From contig NZ_VKAA01000014.1 in NCBI RefSeq assembly GCF_007096635.1, forward strand, positions 81,191 to 145,190: 64,000 nt of DNA, written 5' to 3'. Position 1 is the first letter of the stretch. Every line of letters starts with the position of its first letter. Shown here one piece after another: positions 26,812-35,642 of this stretch. Below the pieces are notes generated by a model that was not told the DNA's origin, made no database searches, and saw nothing but the letters and a program-made list of their open reading frames with translations. The stretch comes from Mycolicibacterium sp. 018/SC-01/001. GTDB taxonomy: Bacteria > Actinomycetota > Actinomycetes > Mycobacteriales > Mycobacteriaceae. The translations under genes and the position numbers were made by a program.

Positions 26812-27800
26812 GATGCACGCATTTCGAGTTGGTCGACGATCTCTTCGACGCGGTGGCATGCCACCGCGCGGCCTGCGACCATGCGGCGCTGCGGCGCCTC
26901 GCTGCGACATCGATCGGCCACGAACGGACATCGTGGCGCAAACGAACATCCCGGTCCCGCCTCAAACGCCGCGACCGGGCGACCGGGAATGGCGATCATC
27001 CGCTGAACGTCGGTGGTCGAGGGGCGTGAGCGCAGTAAGCCGGCGGTGTAGGGGTGCAACGGTCGTTCGCAAATCTCGCTGGAGCGTCCCGTCTCGACGA
27101 TCGATCCGGCGTACATGACAGCCAGGCGGTCGGTGACCGCGGCGGCGAGGTCGAGGTCGTGGGTTACGAAGACCATCGCGACCTTTCGTTCTCTGATTTG
27201 CTCGAGCAGGATCGCCATGACGTCGGACTGCACGGTCACGTCCAGCGCCGTGGTGGGTTCGTCGGCGAAGATGAGACTGGGTTCAGGTAGCAGCGCGGCA
27301 ACGATCATCACGCGCTGGAGGAGTCCGCCCGACAGCTGATGGGGGTACTGCGCCATGCGCCGCTCAGCGTCGGCGATACCCACGTCGCGCATCAGTGCGC
27401 ACGCCCGCTCGGTGGCGTCGGCTTTGCTGAGCTGGCCTGTCGCCACCGGCCCCTCGATGAGGAACTGCCCGATAGTGCGCGTCGGATTGACGTGGGCCCG
27501 CGGGTCCTGGTGGATGAGTGCCACATCGCGGGATCGATACTGCGCCAGCGCTTTACGGTTCATTGTCATGACGTCGCGGCCGGCGAAGTCGATGCGTCCG
27601 GCGGCCTCGGCGCTGGTCGGTAGCAGGCGCATGGCGGCTTTGATCGTCATGGATTTTCCCGAACCCGATTCGCCGACCAGGCCTAGCGACTCGGCGGCGG
27701 CCACGCTGAGCGCAACGTCGCGCACGAGCGTGCGTCGCGACCGGTGGTGGCGGGCGGTGACGGCGAGTTCTGTGATGCTCAACAGTGGCGACTCAGTCAA
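26808..27800 (-). CDS. oligopeptide ABC transporter ATP-binding protein (DppD/OppD-like)
   Basis: ATPase subunit of 330 residues: GLVGESGSGKSMTIKAAMRLL (Walker A), HQDPRAHVNPTRTIG (Q-loop), HQLSGGLLQRVMIVAALL (signature), LIFADEPTTALDVTVQ (Walker B), FVTHDLDLAAAV (switch), and the C-terminal oligopeptide domain with CSFAPRCPF and CRSEAP cysteines. The most likely start is TTG 27800, overlapping the permease stop as TTGA; homology begins a few residues later. An open frame continues far upstream through the permease gene in another frame but is not coding. Confidence 0.9.
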   Translation of the reverse strand: MTESPLLSITELAVTARHHRSRRTLVRDVALSVAAAESLGLVGESGSGKSMTIKAAMRLLPTSAEAAGRIDFAGRDVMTMNRKALAQYRSRDVALIHQDPRAHVNPTRTIGQFLIEGPVATGQLSKADATERACALMRDVGIADAERRMAQYPHQLSGGLLQRVMIVAALLPEPSLIFADEPTTALDVTVQSDVMAILLEQIRERKVAMVFVTHDLDLAAAVTDRLAVMYAGSIVETGRSSEICERPLHPYTAGLLRSRPSTTDVQRMIAIPGRPVAAFEAGPGCSFAPRCPFVADRCRSEAPQRRMVAGRAVACHRVEEIVDQLEMRAS

Positions 27801-28657
27801 CGCCGGCCTCCTGATCGGCTGGACAGTTGGGCGCCCAACACGTTGAATACGATTACCGTCGCGACGATCAGCGTTCCCGCAACGAGGCTTTGCAGGATGG
27901 CACCGTCGAGCAGTTCCGAGCGTCCGTCTGAGACCATGACTCCCCACTCCGAGGCTGGCGGTTGCACACCGAGCCCGATGAAGGAGATCGCCGCGAAGTC
28001 GGCCAGCGCGGAACCGAAACCGTAGGTCGCTTGCGCGACCACGATGGGCATGACATTCGGCGCCAGATGGCGTACGCAGATCTGGAGCGAGGACACTCCG
28101 GCGAGCTGCAGACTTTCCACGTAGGCGCGCTGCCGTTCGCGTAGCGCAACGCTGCGCACAACGCGCGCGACGTAGGGCGTGTAGACCACCCCAAGCGCCA
28201 GCACCGGCGCCCAGAATCCAGCTCCGAAGACCGCCGACGCGAGAACGGCCACGAGGATGCCGGGTACGGAGAACATGACGTTGAGCAAGCGGTTGATCAT
28301 CCGGTCCACCGCGCCCCCGTGCCAGGCACTGAAGATGGCCAGAGCTGTTCCCAGGACCGCGCTGATCGCCACGATGAGCGCGGGTGCGGTCAGGCTGAGA
28401 CGGGCGCCCGTGAGGGCACGCGAGAGAATGTCTCGGCCCAGGGAGTCGGTACCGAGAAGGTGTTGGGGGCTCATTCCCTCCCGGGCGGCGAGCACGTCGG
28501 TGGCGTCGGGATCGTAGGGCGCAATCCAGGGTCCGACAACGGCGAGCACGATGAGCAGGGCGGCGATGCTCGACGAGGCGATCAGTGCCGGTTGGCCCAT
28601 CGTGGCGAATCGGCGTCGGGAAGCCTGCACGGCGCCTGACCAAGTTATGGCGGTCAT
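27797..28657 (-). CDS. oligopeptide ABC transporter permease (DppC-like)
   Basis: Inner-membrane permease of 286 residues with six helices. The N-terminal APYDPDATDVLAAREGMSPQHLLGTDSLGRDILSRALTGAR is the hallmark of DppC/OppC proteins, and the EAA-like cytoplasmic loop ESLQLAGVSSLQICVRHLAPNVMP binds the ATPase. The ATG at 28657 overlaps the DppB stop as ATGA. Confidence 0.92.
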   Translation of the reverse strand: MTAITWSGAVQASRRRFATMGQPALIASSSIAALLIVLAVVGPWIAPYDPDATDVLAAREGMSPQHLLGTDSLGRDILSRALTGARLSLTAPALIVAISAVLGTALAIFSAWHGGAVDRMINRLLNVMFSVPGILVAVLASAVFGAGFWAPVLALGVVYTPYVARVVRSVALRERQRAYVESLQLAGVSSLQICVRHLAPNVMPIVVAQATYGFGSALADFAAISFIGLGVQPPASEWGVMVSDGRSELLDGAILQSLVAGTLIVATVIVFNVLGAQLSSRSGGRR

Positions 28658-29604
28658 GCTGCTTGCGTCCGTTCGCGCGGGTCGAGGGCGACTTGGATGA
28701 GGTCGATGATCGTCGTGATGACGACGAACACCACGACGATGATCATGCTGACCGCGACCACGACCGGATAATCCTTCGTAGAGACGCTGCGGACCAGCAG
28801 CGCTCCGATGCCGTCAACAGCGAACGCTTGCTCGACGATGACTGTGCCGGCGACCAGCCCGGCGACGGCGAGCCCGGAGGCGGTCAGGACCGGTAGCGCG
28901 GCGTTGCGCAAGGTGTGGTGGCGCAGCACCACGAGCGCGGGAACGCCGCGGCCGCGGGCGGTGAGCACATACTCCTTGTCTGCCTCCTCCGCCACCGCTG
29001 CCGATGTCAGTTGGGTGACGTAGGCGCCGTAGCCGACCGACAGCGCAATCGAGGGCAGCACCAAGTGCCACACACTGTCGGCGAATCCCGTTCCGCTACC
29101 GAAGGTGGGAAACCATCCCAACCGCACGGCGAACACCCCGATGAGGGCATTTGCGGCGACGAAGCTGGGCACCGCGATCCCCAGCGCGACGAGCACCGCG
29201 ATGGGGGCACGGCTGCGGCTGCTGACGCCGCCAACGATGCCCAACCCAATGCCCACCACGATGATCAGCAGCGCGGCCATGACGACCAACAGAACCGTGG
29301 TCATCAGCCGAGGGGCCAGCAGGTCGGTGACGTCTTGGCGCGCGGTCAGTGAGGTGCCGAAGTCACCGCGCAGCGCGCTGGTGAGCCAGTGCCAGTACCG
29401 CTCGAGCAGCGGATCGTCGAGCCCCAGCTTGGCGCGCAGCTGCGCGCGGCCCTCGTCGGTGGCTTTGGCGCCCAGGATCTGGGCGACGGGATCCCCCGGT
29501 GCAGCGGCCAGGCCGGCAAAGATGACGAGTGACGCGACGAGGATTGTGCCCACCGCTCCCGAGCAGGTGGTAACCACTCGCCGCGCTATCTCATTGCGCG
29601 GCAC
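28654..29604 (-). CDS. oligopeptide ABC transporter permease (DppB-like)
   Basis: Membrane permease of 316 residues with an N-terminal helix, LGLDDPLLERYWHWLTSALRGDFGTSLTARQDV (typical of the DppB extracellular loop) and the EAA-type loop DKEYVLTARGRGVPALVVLRHHTLRNAALPVLT. A GTG start at 29604 overlaps the binding-protein gene by 14 bases, keeping all five transporter genes in one operon. It pairs with the DppC-like permease. Confidence 0.92.
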   Translation of the reverse strand: MPRNEIARRVVTTCSGAVGTILVASLVIFAGLAAAPGDPVAQILGAKATDEGRAQLRAKLGLDDPLLERYWHWLTSALRGDFGTSLTARQDVTDLLAPRLMTTVLLVVMAALLIIVVGIGLGIVGGVSSRSRAPIAVLVALGIAVPSFVAANALIGVFAVRLGWFPTFGSGTGFADSVWHLVLPSIALSVGYGAYVTQLTSAAVAEEADKEYVLTARGRGVPALVVLRHHTLRNAALPVLTASGLAVAGLVAGTVIVEQAFAVDGIGALLVRSVSTKDYPVVVAVSMIIVVVFVVITTIIDLIQVALDPRERTQAA

Positions 29605-31240
29605 CGATGTACGCCATCTGCGGCATCGACCAGTACGCGAACGACGTCGGTGCACCGGTCAATTTGTTGTTGATGAAGGACGCCTCGTGATTGGCGACCA
29701 GCGGGATGACGCTGGAGGAGGGTTCGAAGATGTCCTGGGCCTGCACGACGTACTGGGCGCTCTGTTTGGGGTCGGTTGCCGCGCGGGCCTGGCTCAGAAG
29801 TCGGGTGACGTCGGCGTTGTCGAAGTTGGTGTAGTTGTACGGCTGCCCGGGCAGCAGATCGAACGACAATGGCTCGATGGGGTTTTGCAGGGTGTTGAAG
29901 TTCGTGGTGTACATGAGGTCGACACCTTGGCGCTTGGTGGCGTCATAGCCCGCCTGGTCGAACACCAACGGCTGCATGGATTGAATCTCAACATTCACCC
30001 CAATTGCTTTGGCCTGCTGCTGGAACAGCTGAGCCACCCGCCCCGACACCTGGTCACCGGCCAAGATCGCCAGCTGCAGCGGTGCGCCGTTGTAGGACGA
30101 TTCCGCCAGCAGCTTCTTGGCCGCCTCGAGGTCGAAGGAGCGGGCTGCGGCCCATTTGTCGTAGTCGGGCTGATAGATCGAGCGTTCAGCCGTGGGCCAC
30201 GTCTCCGGCGTCAGATGGGTGTAGTTCGGATCTGCGGAACCGTTGAAGACGACTTTGGTCAAGGCGTCGCGGTCGATGACCCGCTGCAGCGCGTCGCGCA
30301 GCTTGAGGTCCTGCAACGGACCGTCAGGGCGGGCGACATAGAGCGAGGCGCTCTGTGTTGAGGGGCCGAAGACGACCTTGCCGGTCTTGGAGCCAGTCAG
30401 CTTGTTCAACGTCGACACCGGCAGCTCGTAGGAGCCGTCGATCTCGCCGGCGTCGAGCGCCTGGGCCAGGGCGGTGTCGTCGGCGACGAAGGTGAAGTCG
30501 ACCTGTTTGGCTTTTGGTTTGAGATCGGCGTTCCAGTACGCGTCGTTGCGGGTGATGGTGATGCCGCTGCCCGCACGCCAATTGGTGAAGGTATAGGGCC
30601 CGGTGCACATCAGGCCGCCGGTCGCGGTCCCGACCTGATCGCCCGCCTGCTCAGCCCATGCCTTCTCTACGACCACACCGGCAAGGGTGGCCAGGGTTTT
30701 GACAAACGTTTCGTCGGGCTCATTGAAGGTGACGGTGACTTCCATCGGCCCGGTTGCGGCGATGTCTTTGACCGCCACGAAGCCCGAGTTGACGGTGGAG
30801 TCCTCGGCTTTGGCGCGGTTGAGGCTGAACACGACGTCCTCGGCCGTGAGCGGCTTGCCGTCCCAGAACTTCACGCCGTCACGGATGGTGAGCTTGAGCT
30901 CAGTTGGCGACACCTGCTGGTAGGACGAGGCCAGGTTCTCCGAGATGTTGAAGTCGGCGTCCATTTTCAGCAGCGCTTCGCACATATTGCGCACGATCTG
31001 TCCGGAGCCGTAGTTGACCGCGTTGCGCGGGTCGAGTGTGTCGGGTTCGCTGCCCACGTTCCACGTGATCTTAGCGACCTCGCCCTTGGCGGGAGGAAGA
31101 GATGAGATTAATTGTGAGGTGTCGACGGTGCTGCCGGCGGAGTCGTTGCGGGCACCGTTTTGACAACCGGTGACAAGGCCGCCCAGGAGCAGCGTCGCAG
31201 CCGCCAGGGCCAGCGTGCGCGACGGCAGGGCTGCGGTCAT
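29591..31240 (-). CDS. peptide/nickel-type ABC substrate-binding lipoprotein (DppA/OppA-like)
   Basis: Extracytoplasmic solute-binding protein of 549 residues (SBP family 5). A signal peptide ends in the lipobox LVTGC with the cysteine at residue 26. The family start GSEPDTLDPRNAVNYGSGQIVRNMCEALL and LTIRDGVKFWDGKPLTAEDVVFSLNRAK are clear. It delivers the ligand to the DppBCDF subunits downstream. The ligand is unknown; neighbouring amidase, amine oxidase and acyl-CoA genes suggest an amide- or acyl-linked amine rather than a plain peptide (inference). Confidence 0.93.
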   Translation of the reverse strand: MTAALPSRTLALAAATLLLGGLVTGCQNGARNDSAGSTVDTSQLISSLPPAKGEVAKITWNVGSEPDTLDPRNAVNYGSGQIVRNMCEALLKMDADFNISENLASSYQQVSPTELKLTIRDGVKFWDGKPLTAEDVVFSLNRAKAEDSTVNSGFVAVKDIAATGPMEVTVTFNEPDETFVKTLATLAGVVVEKAWAEQAGDQVGTATGGLMCTGPYTFTNWRAGSGITITRNDAYWNADLKPKAKQVDFTFVADDTALAQALDAGEIDGSYELPVSTLNKLTGSKTGKVVFGPSTQSASLYVARPDGPLQDLKLRDALQRVIDRDALTKVVFNGSADPNYTHLTPETWPTAERSIYQPDYDKWAAARSFDLEAAKKLLAESSYNGAPLQLAILAGDQVSGRVAQLFQQQAKAIGVNVEIQSMQPLVFDQAGYDATKRQGVDLMYTTNFNTLQNPIEPLSFDLLPGQPYNYTNFDNADVTRLLSQARAATDPKQSAQYVVQAQDIFEPSSSVIPLVANHEASFINNKLTGAPTSFAYWSMPQMAYIGAAQ

Positions 31241-31310
31241 CAGTACTCCTTCAGGCTGGGGTCACGGTTGTGTGACCAAGATCATCGTGGTGATGTAACG
31301 ACGAACATAT

Positions 31311-31328
31311 AACAACATGCATACGACG
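31311..31328. promoter_or_regulatory. putative regulator site upstream of ABC operon
   Basis: AACAACATGCATACGACG about 75 bases before the binding-protein start. The core ACAACATG...CATAC resembles, on the opposite strand, the 24-base repeats at 37095 and 37164 (TGTTGTGTAACA following TATGA). This suggests one regulator for both operons; the spacing differs, so confidence is low. Confidence 0.3.
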
Positions 31329-31655
31329 GGCAACCGCCCCGAGGCGGGTTAACGCACTCGTTACGGCTATGGGAGTGTCGCCGCAGTTCACCGCCTGTTT
31401 CTGCCACGAAATTGTTTGTTCAGGAAACTTCCCACATTGCCCGTCCGGCAGGGATCCGTGGCGAGGTTTCCGACGGCCTTCGCGCCCTGCGACAGTCCCC
31501 TCAATCCACGATCCATGGTGTGGCGGCCCGCCCGTGGATTGCGTCCGGCTAGCGCGATCGTCATGCACGGACAGCGCCATTGTCCTGTTCGCGCCGCCGT
31601 CAATGTCCTTACTGTCGGGGCCACCGTCGGTTCGGAAGCTAGAAAGAGACGCCAC

Positions 31656-32834
31656 ATGACCAGCACCGGGCGCTCCCGCCTCATCACCTCGCGGCGCCAC
31701 TTCCTCGGGCAGAGCGCCACCGCCGCTGCGGCGATGCTCGCCGGCTCCGGCCTGCTCGCCGCGTGCGGGTCGGCGACCGAGTCGCCGAACACCCCCGCCC
31801 GTGCGACGGCGCCCCCTGACGATGGCCGGCCCGCCAGCGGCACACTGCGCGTGTCGAATTGGCCGCTCTACATCGCCGAGGGCTTCGTCGCGGACTTCCA
31901 ACGCGCCACCGGACTCGTCGTCGACTATCACGAGGACTACAACGACGACGAACAGTGGTTCGCCAAGGTCAAAGAACCGCTCTCACGCCGCCAAGACATC
32001 GGGTGCGATCTGGTCATCCCCTCCGAGACCATCGACTCCCGTCTCATCGCCCTGGGCTGGGTCAACGAAATTCGGGAATCGCGGTGGCCCAACAAGGCCA
32101 ACCTGCAGCCATCGCTGCTCAACACGGGCATCGACCCCGGCCGCAAGATGACCGCCCCCTACATGAACGGCATCGTCGGCCTCGCCTACAACCGCGCGGC
32201 CACCGGCCGCGACCTCACCTCCGTCGACGACCTCTGGGATCGCAAGTTCGCCGGGAAGGTCAGCGTGCTCTCCGACCTGCGCGACGGCCTCGGCATGATC
32301 ATGCTTGCCCAACGCAACACTCCGGAGGATCCCTCGGAGCAATCGGTGCAGCAAGCGATCGACACCGTGACCGAGCAGAAGAATCGGGGTCAAATCCGGC
32401 GATTCACGGGCAATGACTACGGTGACGACCTTGCCACCGGCAACACCGTTGTCGCGCAGGCATATTCCGGTGACGTCATTCAACTCGCCGCCGACAACCC
32501 CGACCTTCGCTTCGTGGTGCCCGACTCCGGCAGCACCTTGACCCTGCAGTCGATGGTCATCCCGGTCACCACCGGCAACCAGGCCGCTGCCGAAGCGTGG
32601 ATCAACTACGTCTACGACCGCGCCAACTACGCCAAACTCGTCGCCTATACCCACTATCTGCCGGTGCTGTCCGACATGGCCGACGAACTGGCCAAGATCG
32701 ACCCGCAGCTGGCAACCAATCCGCTCATCAACCCGCCCCCGCAGGTGATGGCGCGCCTCAAACAGTGGAAGTCGCTCAGCGATCAACAATCCAAACAGTT
32801 CAGCGATCTCTACGCCGCCGTCACGAGCACCTGA
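31656..32834 (+). CDS. PotD-like polyamine-binding lipoprotein (orphan)
   Basis: Spermidine/putrescine-type extracellular binding protein of 392 residues. The N-terminus has a twin-arginine signal (SRRHFLGQSATAAAAM) and a lipobox LLAAC, suggesting Tat export and lipidation. The mature part begins TLRVSNWPLYIAEGF and contains YNDDEQWFAKVKEPL, SVDDLWDRKFAGKVSVLSDLRDGLGMIML and DNPDLRFVVPDSGSTLTLQSMVIP, all typical of PotD. No PotABC permease or ATPase genes are in the window, so it must use a system elsewhere or act as a sensor or scavenger. The ATG at 31656 follows AGAAAGAG. The amidohydrolase lies 13 bases downstream. Confidence 0.88.
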   Translation: MTSTGRSRLITSRRHFLGQSATAAAAMLAGSGLLAACGSATESPNTPARATAPPDDGRPASGTLRVSNWPLYIAEGFVADFQRATGLVVDYHEDYNDDEQWFAKVKEPLSRRQDIGCDLVIPSETIDSRLIALGWVNEIRESRWPNKANLQPSLLNTGIDPGRKMTAPYMNGIVGLAYNRAATGRDLTSVDDLWDRKFAGKVSVLSDLRDGLGMIMLAQRNTPEDPSEQSVQQAIDTVTEQKNRGQIRRFTGNDYGDDLATGNTVVAQAYSGDVIQLAADNPDLRFVVPDSGSTLTLQSMVIPVTTGNQAAAEAWINYVYDRANYAKLVAYTHYLPVLSDMADELAKIDPQLATNPLINPPPQVMARLKQWKSLSDQQSKQFSDLYAAVTST

Positions 32835-32847
32835 GCGCGAGGAAACC

Positions 32848-34170
32848 GTGTCCATCACCAACTCCGTAGCCCTGCTGTCGGTCGCCGTCGTCGACGGCCA
32901 CGGGGGCCCGCCGCTACCCAACCACGCCGTCGTCGTCACCGCCGGCCGCATCACCGCCGTGGTCCCGATGGCCCAGTACCGCCGCGACCCCGACATCCCC
33001 GAACAGGCCCTTGACGGTCACTGGGTCATGCCGGGCCTCATCGATGCCCACGTTCACCTCTCTGGTGGCCGCGCCCGCATCGAGGACCAGGAACTGGGCG
33101 TCATCGCCGAACCGATGCTGATGCGGGCTGTGCGATCGGTGTACGAAGCCCAGCAACTACTCAAGCGCGGCGTCACCACTGTCCGCGACGTGTCATGGAA
33201 TGGCCTGTACCTGAAGCGACTGTTCTCCGAACACACCATGCCTGGCCCCAAAGTCATCGCGTGCGGGCCTGGACTCACCCGCACCGGGGGACACGCAGAC
33301 CTGCATCAGTTCACGCCCGATTACGTTCAGCAGAACGGTGTTTGGGGAATTCTCGCCGACGGTCGAGTCGAGGTCACCAAAGCGGTCCGCTATCTTCTGC
33401 GGGAAGGTGCTGACGCCATCAAGATCTTCGCCAGCGGCGGGGACAACTGGCCTCACGACCGCAACGACGACGTTCACTATTCGTTCGACGAGATCTCGGC
33501 ATGTGTGGAGGAGGCACACCGACAACGGGGGACGTTGGTGATGTGTCATGCCGAGAACCGCGAGGCGATCGAGCTGGCCGTCGACGCCGGTTGCGACACC
33601 ATTGAGCACGGCGAAGACATCGACGAAGCACTCGCGGCGAAGATGGCAGCCAAAGGCACCATTCTGGTTCCCACCCTCGAGCTCATCGTCAACTGGTATC
33701 GCGACTTCATTCCGGTGGGTCCAGCTGCCACTCCAAAACCGCGCCCGGACGCCTTCCTGTACCGCGACCATTACGACGTCCACGATGAGGGCTACGCCGA
33801 ACGCTACAGCAGCAAAGCGGTGCAGAGTTTCCAGATCGCCAGAGCTGCCGGCGTCAAAATCGCGCTCGGATCGGACACGGTGTACGAACCGCTGACACAA
33901 TACGGCGAGTACAGCCTGCGGGAGCTGTGCGCGCTGGTGCAGTACGGCATGACCACGCAGGAGGCGATCACCGCCGCGACGGCGGTCAGCGCCCAAGCCG
34001 TCGGGATGTCTCACGTGCTGGGCACCGTGACGCCAGGCATGCTCGCCGATTTGTTGGTTCTGCGCCGGGACCCCACCGGAGACCCTGGCGTGCTCTACGA
34101 CGTCACCAACATCTTCCAGACCTACTGCGACGGAAAACTCACCGTCCGCGACGGCCAGTTCGTCTGGTAA
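32848..34170 (+). CDS. metal-dependent amidohydrolase (imidazolonepropionase/prolidase-like)
   Basis: Amidohydrolase-superfamily enzyme of 440 residues. Metal-binding landmarks are present: MPGLIDAHVHLSGG (HxH) near 65, DAIKIFASGG with the metal lysine near 192, LVMCHAENREAIELAVDAGCDTIEHGE (two histidines) near 232-256, and ALGSDTVYEP with the catalytic Asp near 335. It lacks a signal peptide. The subgroup hydrolyses C-N bonds in cyclic or acylated substrates, including N-acyl amino acids and Xaa-Pro dipeptides. It is cotranscribed with the PotD-like protein and the AraC regulator, and the substrate is probably the imported compound. Confidence 0.85.
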   Translation: MSITNSVALLSVAVVDGHGGPPLPNHAVVVTAGRITAVVPMAQYRRDPDIPEQALDGHWVMPGLIDAHVHLSGGRARIEDQELGVIAEPMLMRAVRSVYEAQQLLKRGVTTVRDVSWNGLYLKRLFSEHTMPGPKVIACGPGLTRTGGHADLHQFTPDYVQQNGVWGILADGRVEVTKAVRYLLREGADAIKIFASGGDNWPHDRNDDVHYSFDEISACVEEAHRQRGTLVMCHAENREAIELAVDAGCDTIEHGEDIDEALAAKMAAKGTILVPTLELIVNWYRDFIPVGPAATPKPRPDAFLYRDHYDVHDEGYAERYSSKAVQSFQIARAAGVKIALGSDTVYEPLTQYGEYSLRELCALVQYGMTTQEAITAATAVSAQAVGMSHVLGTVTPGMLADLLVLRRDPTGDPGVLYDVTNIFQTYCDGKLTVRDGQFVW

Positions 34171-34225
34171 CGAACCCGGATCGCACGCTCACCGCCTTCG
34201 CGACGGGGTCAGGGAGCGCTACGGT

Positions 34226-35599
34226 GTGGGCATGCTCGACGCGGCGATCGCCTTCACCGCGCAGACCCCCATCCAAGCCTCCGTGCGGTCTATCCGCCGC
34301 TCGGCCCTGCATGCCCATCCTGGCGTGCTCGAGATCATCTATGTCCTTGACGGACGCCTGACTGTGGACGTGAGCTTCGAGCACTTCACCCTCGAAGCCG
34401 GGGACTTCCTCGTCGTCAACCACAGCGACCCCCACGTCATGGACGCCGACGGCGACAACGTCACGGCGATCATCCATATCGATCTGCGCAGTTTTCTCGA
34501 CGTGGACCCGCACCTGGAAACCGTGATCTTCGCCTGCGAGAGTTTCGATCTCGCGCGCTACTGCAACGAGGAGGGGGCGTTACGGCAGTTGTTGCTTGAC
34601 CTGCTCAGCGACTGCCTGCGTGGCCCATCTGCACTCAATGAGCACACCGCCAGGCTCACCCGGGACCTGCTCACCGCGCTTGTGCGCTCCTACGGCCTCG
34701 AGAACTACTACCGCCGGGATCGCGAACCCACACCCGCTCAGCGGCAGGTGTTTCACACCATGGTGGGCTATCTGGTCGACAACGTGCACCGACGAGATCT
34801 CCTGGCCCGACTCGCCTCCCGCCAGAACTATTCGAAATCGCGGGCCTCGCACCTGATCAAAGACGTGTCGGCAATCAGCTTCACCGACCTGGTGACCTAT
34901 CTGCGGGTCAGTCGGGCGGAGCGGCTGCTACTGACCACCAATGCCACCATGCTCGACATCGCCGCCGGTTGCGGATTCTCCGACGTCAAATACCTCACCC
35001 GGTCCTTCTCCGACTGGTTCGGGCAATCGCCACATCAATATCGACTGGGCCAGCGCCCCCTGATGACCCGTTCCTGCGACCAGAGCGCAGTGAGCACCGC
35101 GACTGTCGAACGTCTCATCGACACTCATCAGCGGCGCGACGGCGGCACCATCTCCCAACCTCGGCTCAGCATCACGCCACTGTTGCTGAAAAATGTTGGT
35201 TCGCGTATGCAGCTGTTCTCAGTTCGCCCGCCAGAGGCCAATTTGACGCCCAGACAACGTTTGTGGCACGAACAGGCCGCGCCGGCAATACGCCGTCGCC
35301 GAGATCATCTCGTTCCCGTCGAGATCGACACCTCCGCTGATCCGCGTTCATTGGCTCACGCGCTGTCATCATTCGACCACCTCGCCGCCTCACCGTGCCT
35401 GGTCGTTCGCTACACCAGCGCGACGGCCGTACGCGATCACCTGCGCACCCTCCACGAAGGATTGCGTGCGATCGGCCGGCAGCCTCCCCCGATGTGGCTG
35501 GTCTACTCTGCACTTCGCGACCGGGAATCGGTCGACGAGCTCGTTGCGATGGCGCACGCTGAGCTCGCCTTTGATTTGCAACCGATCCTGATGCCGTAG
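34226..35599 (+). CDS. AraC-family regulator with unusual C-terminal extension
   Basis: Regulator of 457 residues. Residues 1-100 are a cupin-like sensing domain (LHAHPGVLEIIYVLDGRLTVDVSFEHFTLEAGDFLVVNHSDPHVM), and residues about 190-275 are the double helix-turn-helix (YSKSRASHLIKDVSAISFTDLVTYLRVSRAERLL, LDIAAGCGFSDVKYLTRSFSDWFGQSPHQYR). Instead of stopping there, about 170 further residues follow (from about 290), including LVPVEIDTSADPRSLAHALSSF and PPPMWLVYSALRDRESVDELV, which I do not recognise and which may be a second sensor. The GTG at 34226 follows AGGGAG. It is the only local activator candidate for the catabolic operons. Confidence 0.85.
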   Translation: MGMLDAAIAFTAQTPIQASVRSIRRSALHAHPGVLEIIYVLDGRLTVDVSFEHFTLEAGDFLVVNHSDPHVMDADGDNVTAIIHIDLRSFLDVDPHLETVIFACESFDLARYCNEEGALRQLLLDLLSDCLRGPSALNEHTARLTRDLLTALVRSYGLENYYRRDREPTPAQRQVFHTMVGYLVDNVHRRDLLARLASRQNYSKSRASHLIKDVSAISFTDLVTYLRVSRAERLLLTTNATMLDIAAGCGFSDVKYLTRSFSDWFGQSPHQYRLGQRPLMTRSCDQSAVSTATVERLIDTHQRRDGGTISQPRLSITPLLLKNVGSRMQLFSVRPPEANLTPRQRLWHEQAAPAIRRRRDHLVPVEIDTSADPRSLAHALSSFDHLAASPCLVVRYTSATAVRDHLRTLHEGLRAIGRQPPPMWLVYSALRDRESVDELVAMAHAELAFDLQPILMP

Positions 35600-35624
35600 G
35601 CGATGTCGCTGCATCACCATCGCC
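35599..35624. terminator. hairpin between convergent araC-like and amidase genes
   Basis: GGCGATG and CATCGCC form a perfect 7-base stem around a 12-base loop, starting at the last base of the AraC-like stop codon and lying before the amidase stop. There is no U-tract. It is a plausible bidirectional terminator by position. Confidence 0.4.
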
Positions 35625-35642
35625 GATGCTCGGAGTGGGCGA

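Noticed and set aside
27801..28643. Upstream extension of the DppD-like frame
   Set aside because: It runs through the DppC permease gene in another frame and is Arg/Pro-rich nonsense; homology to the ATPase begins only near 27800.
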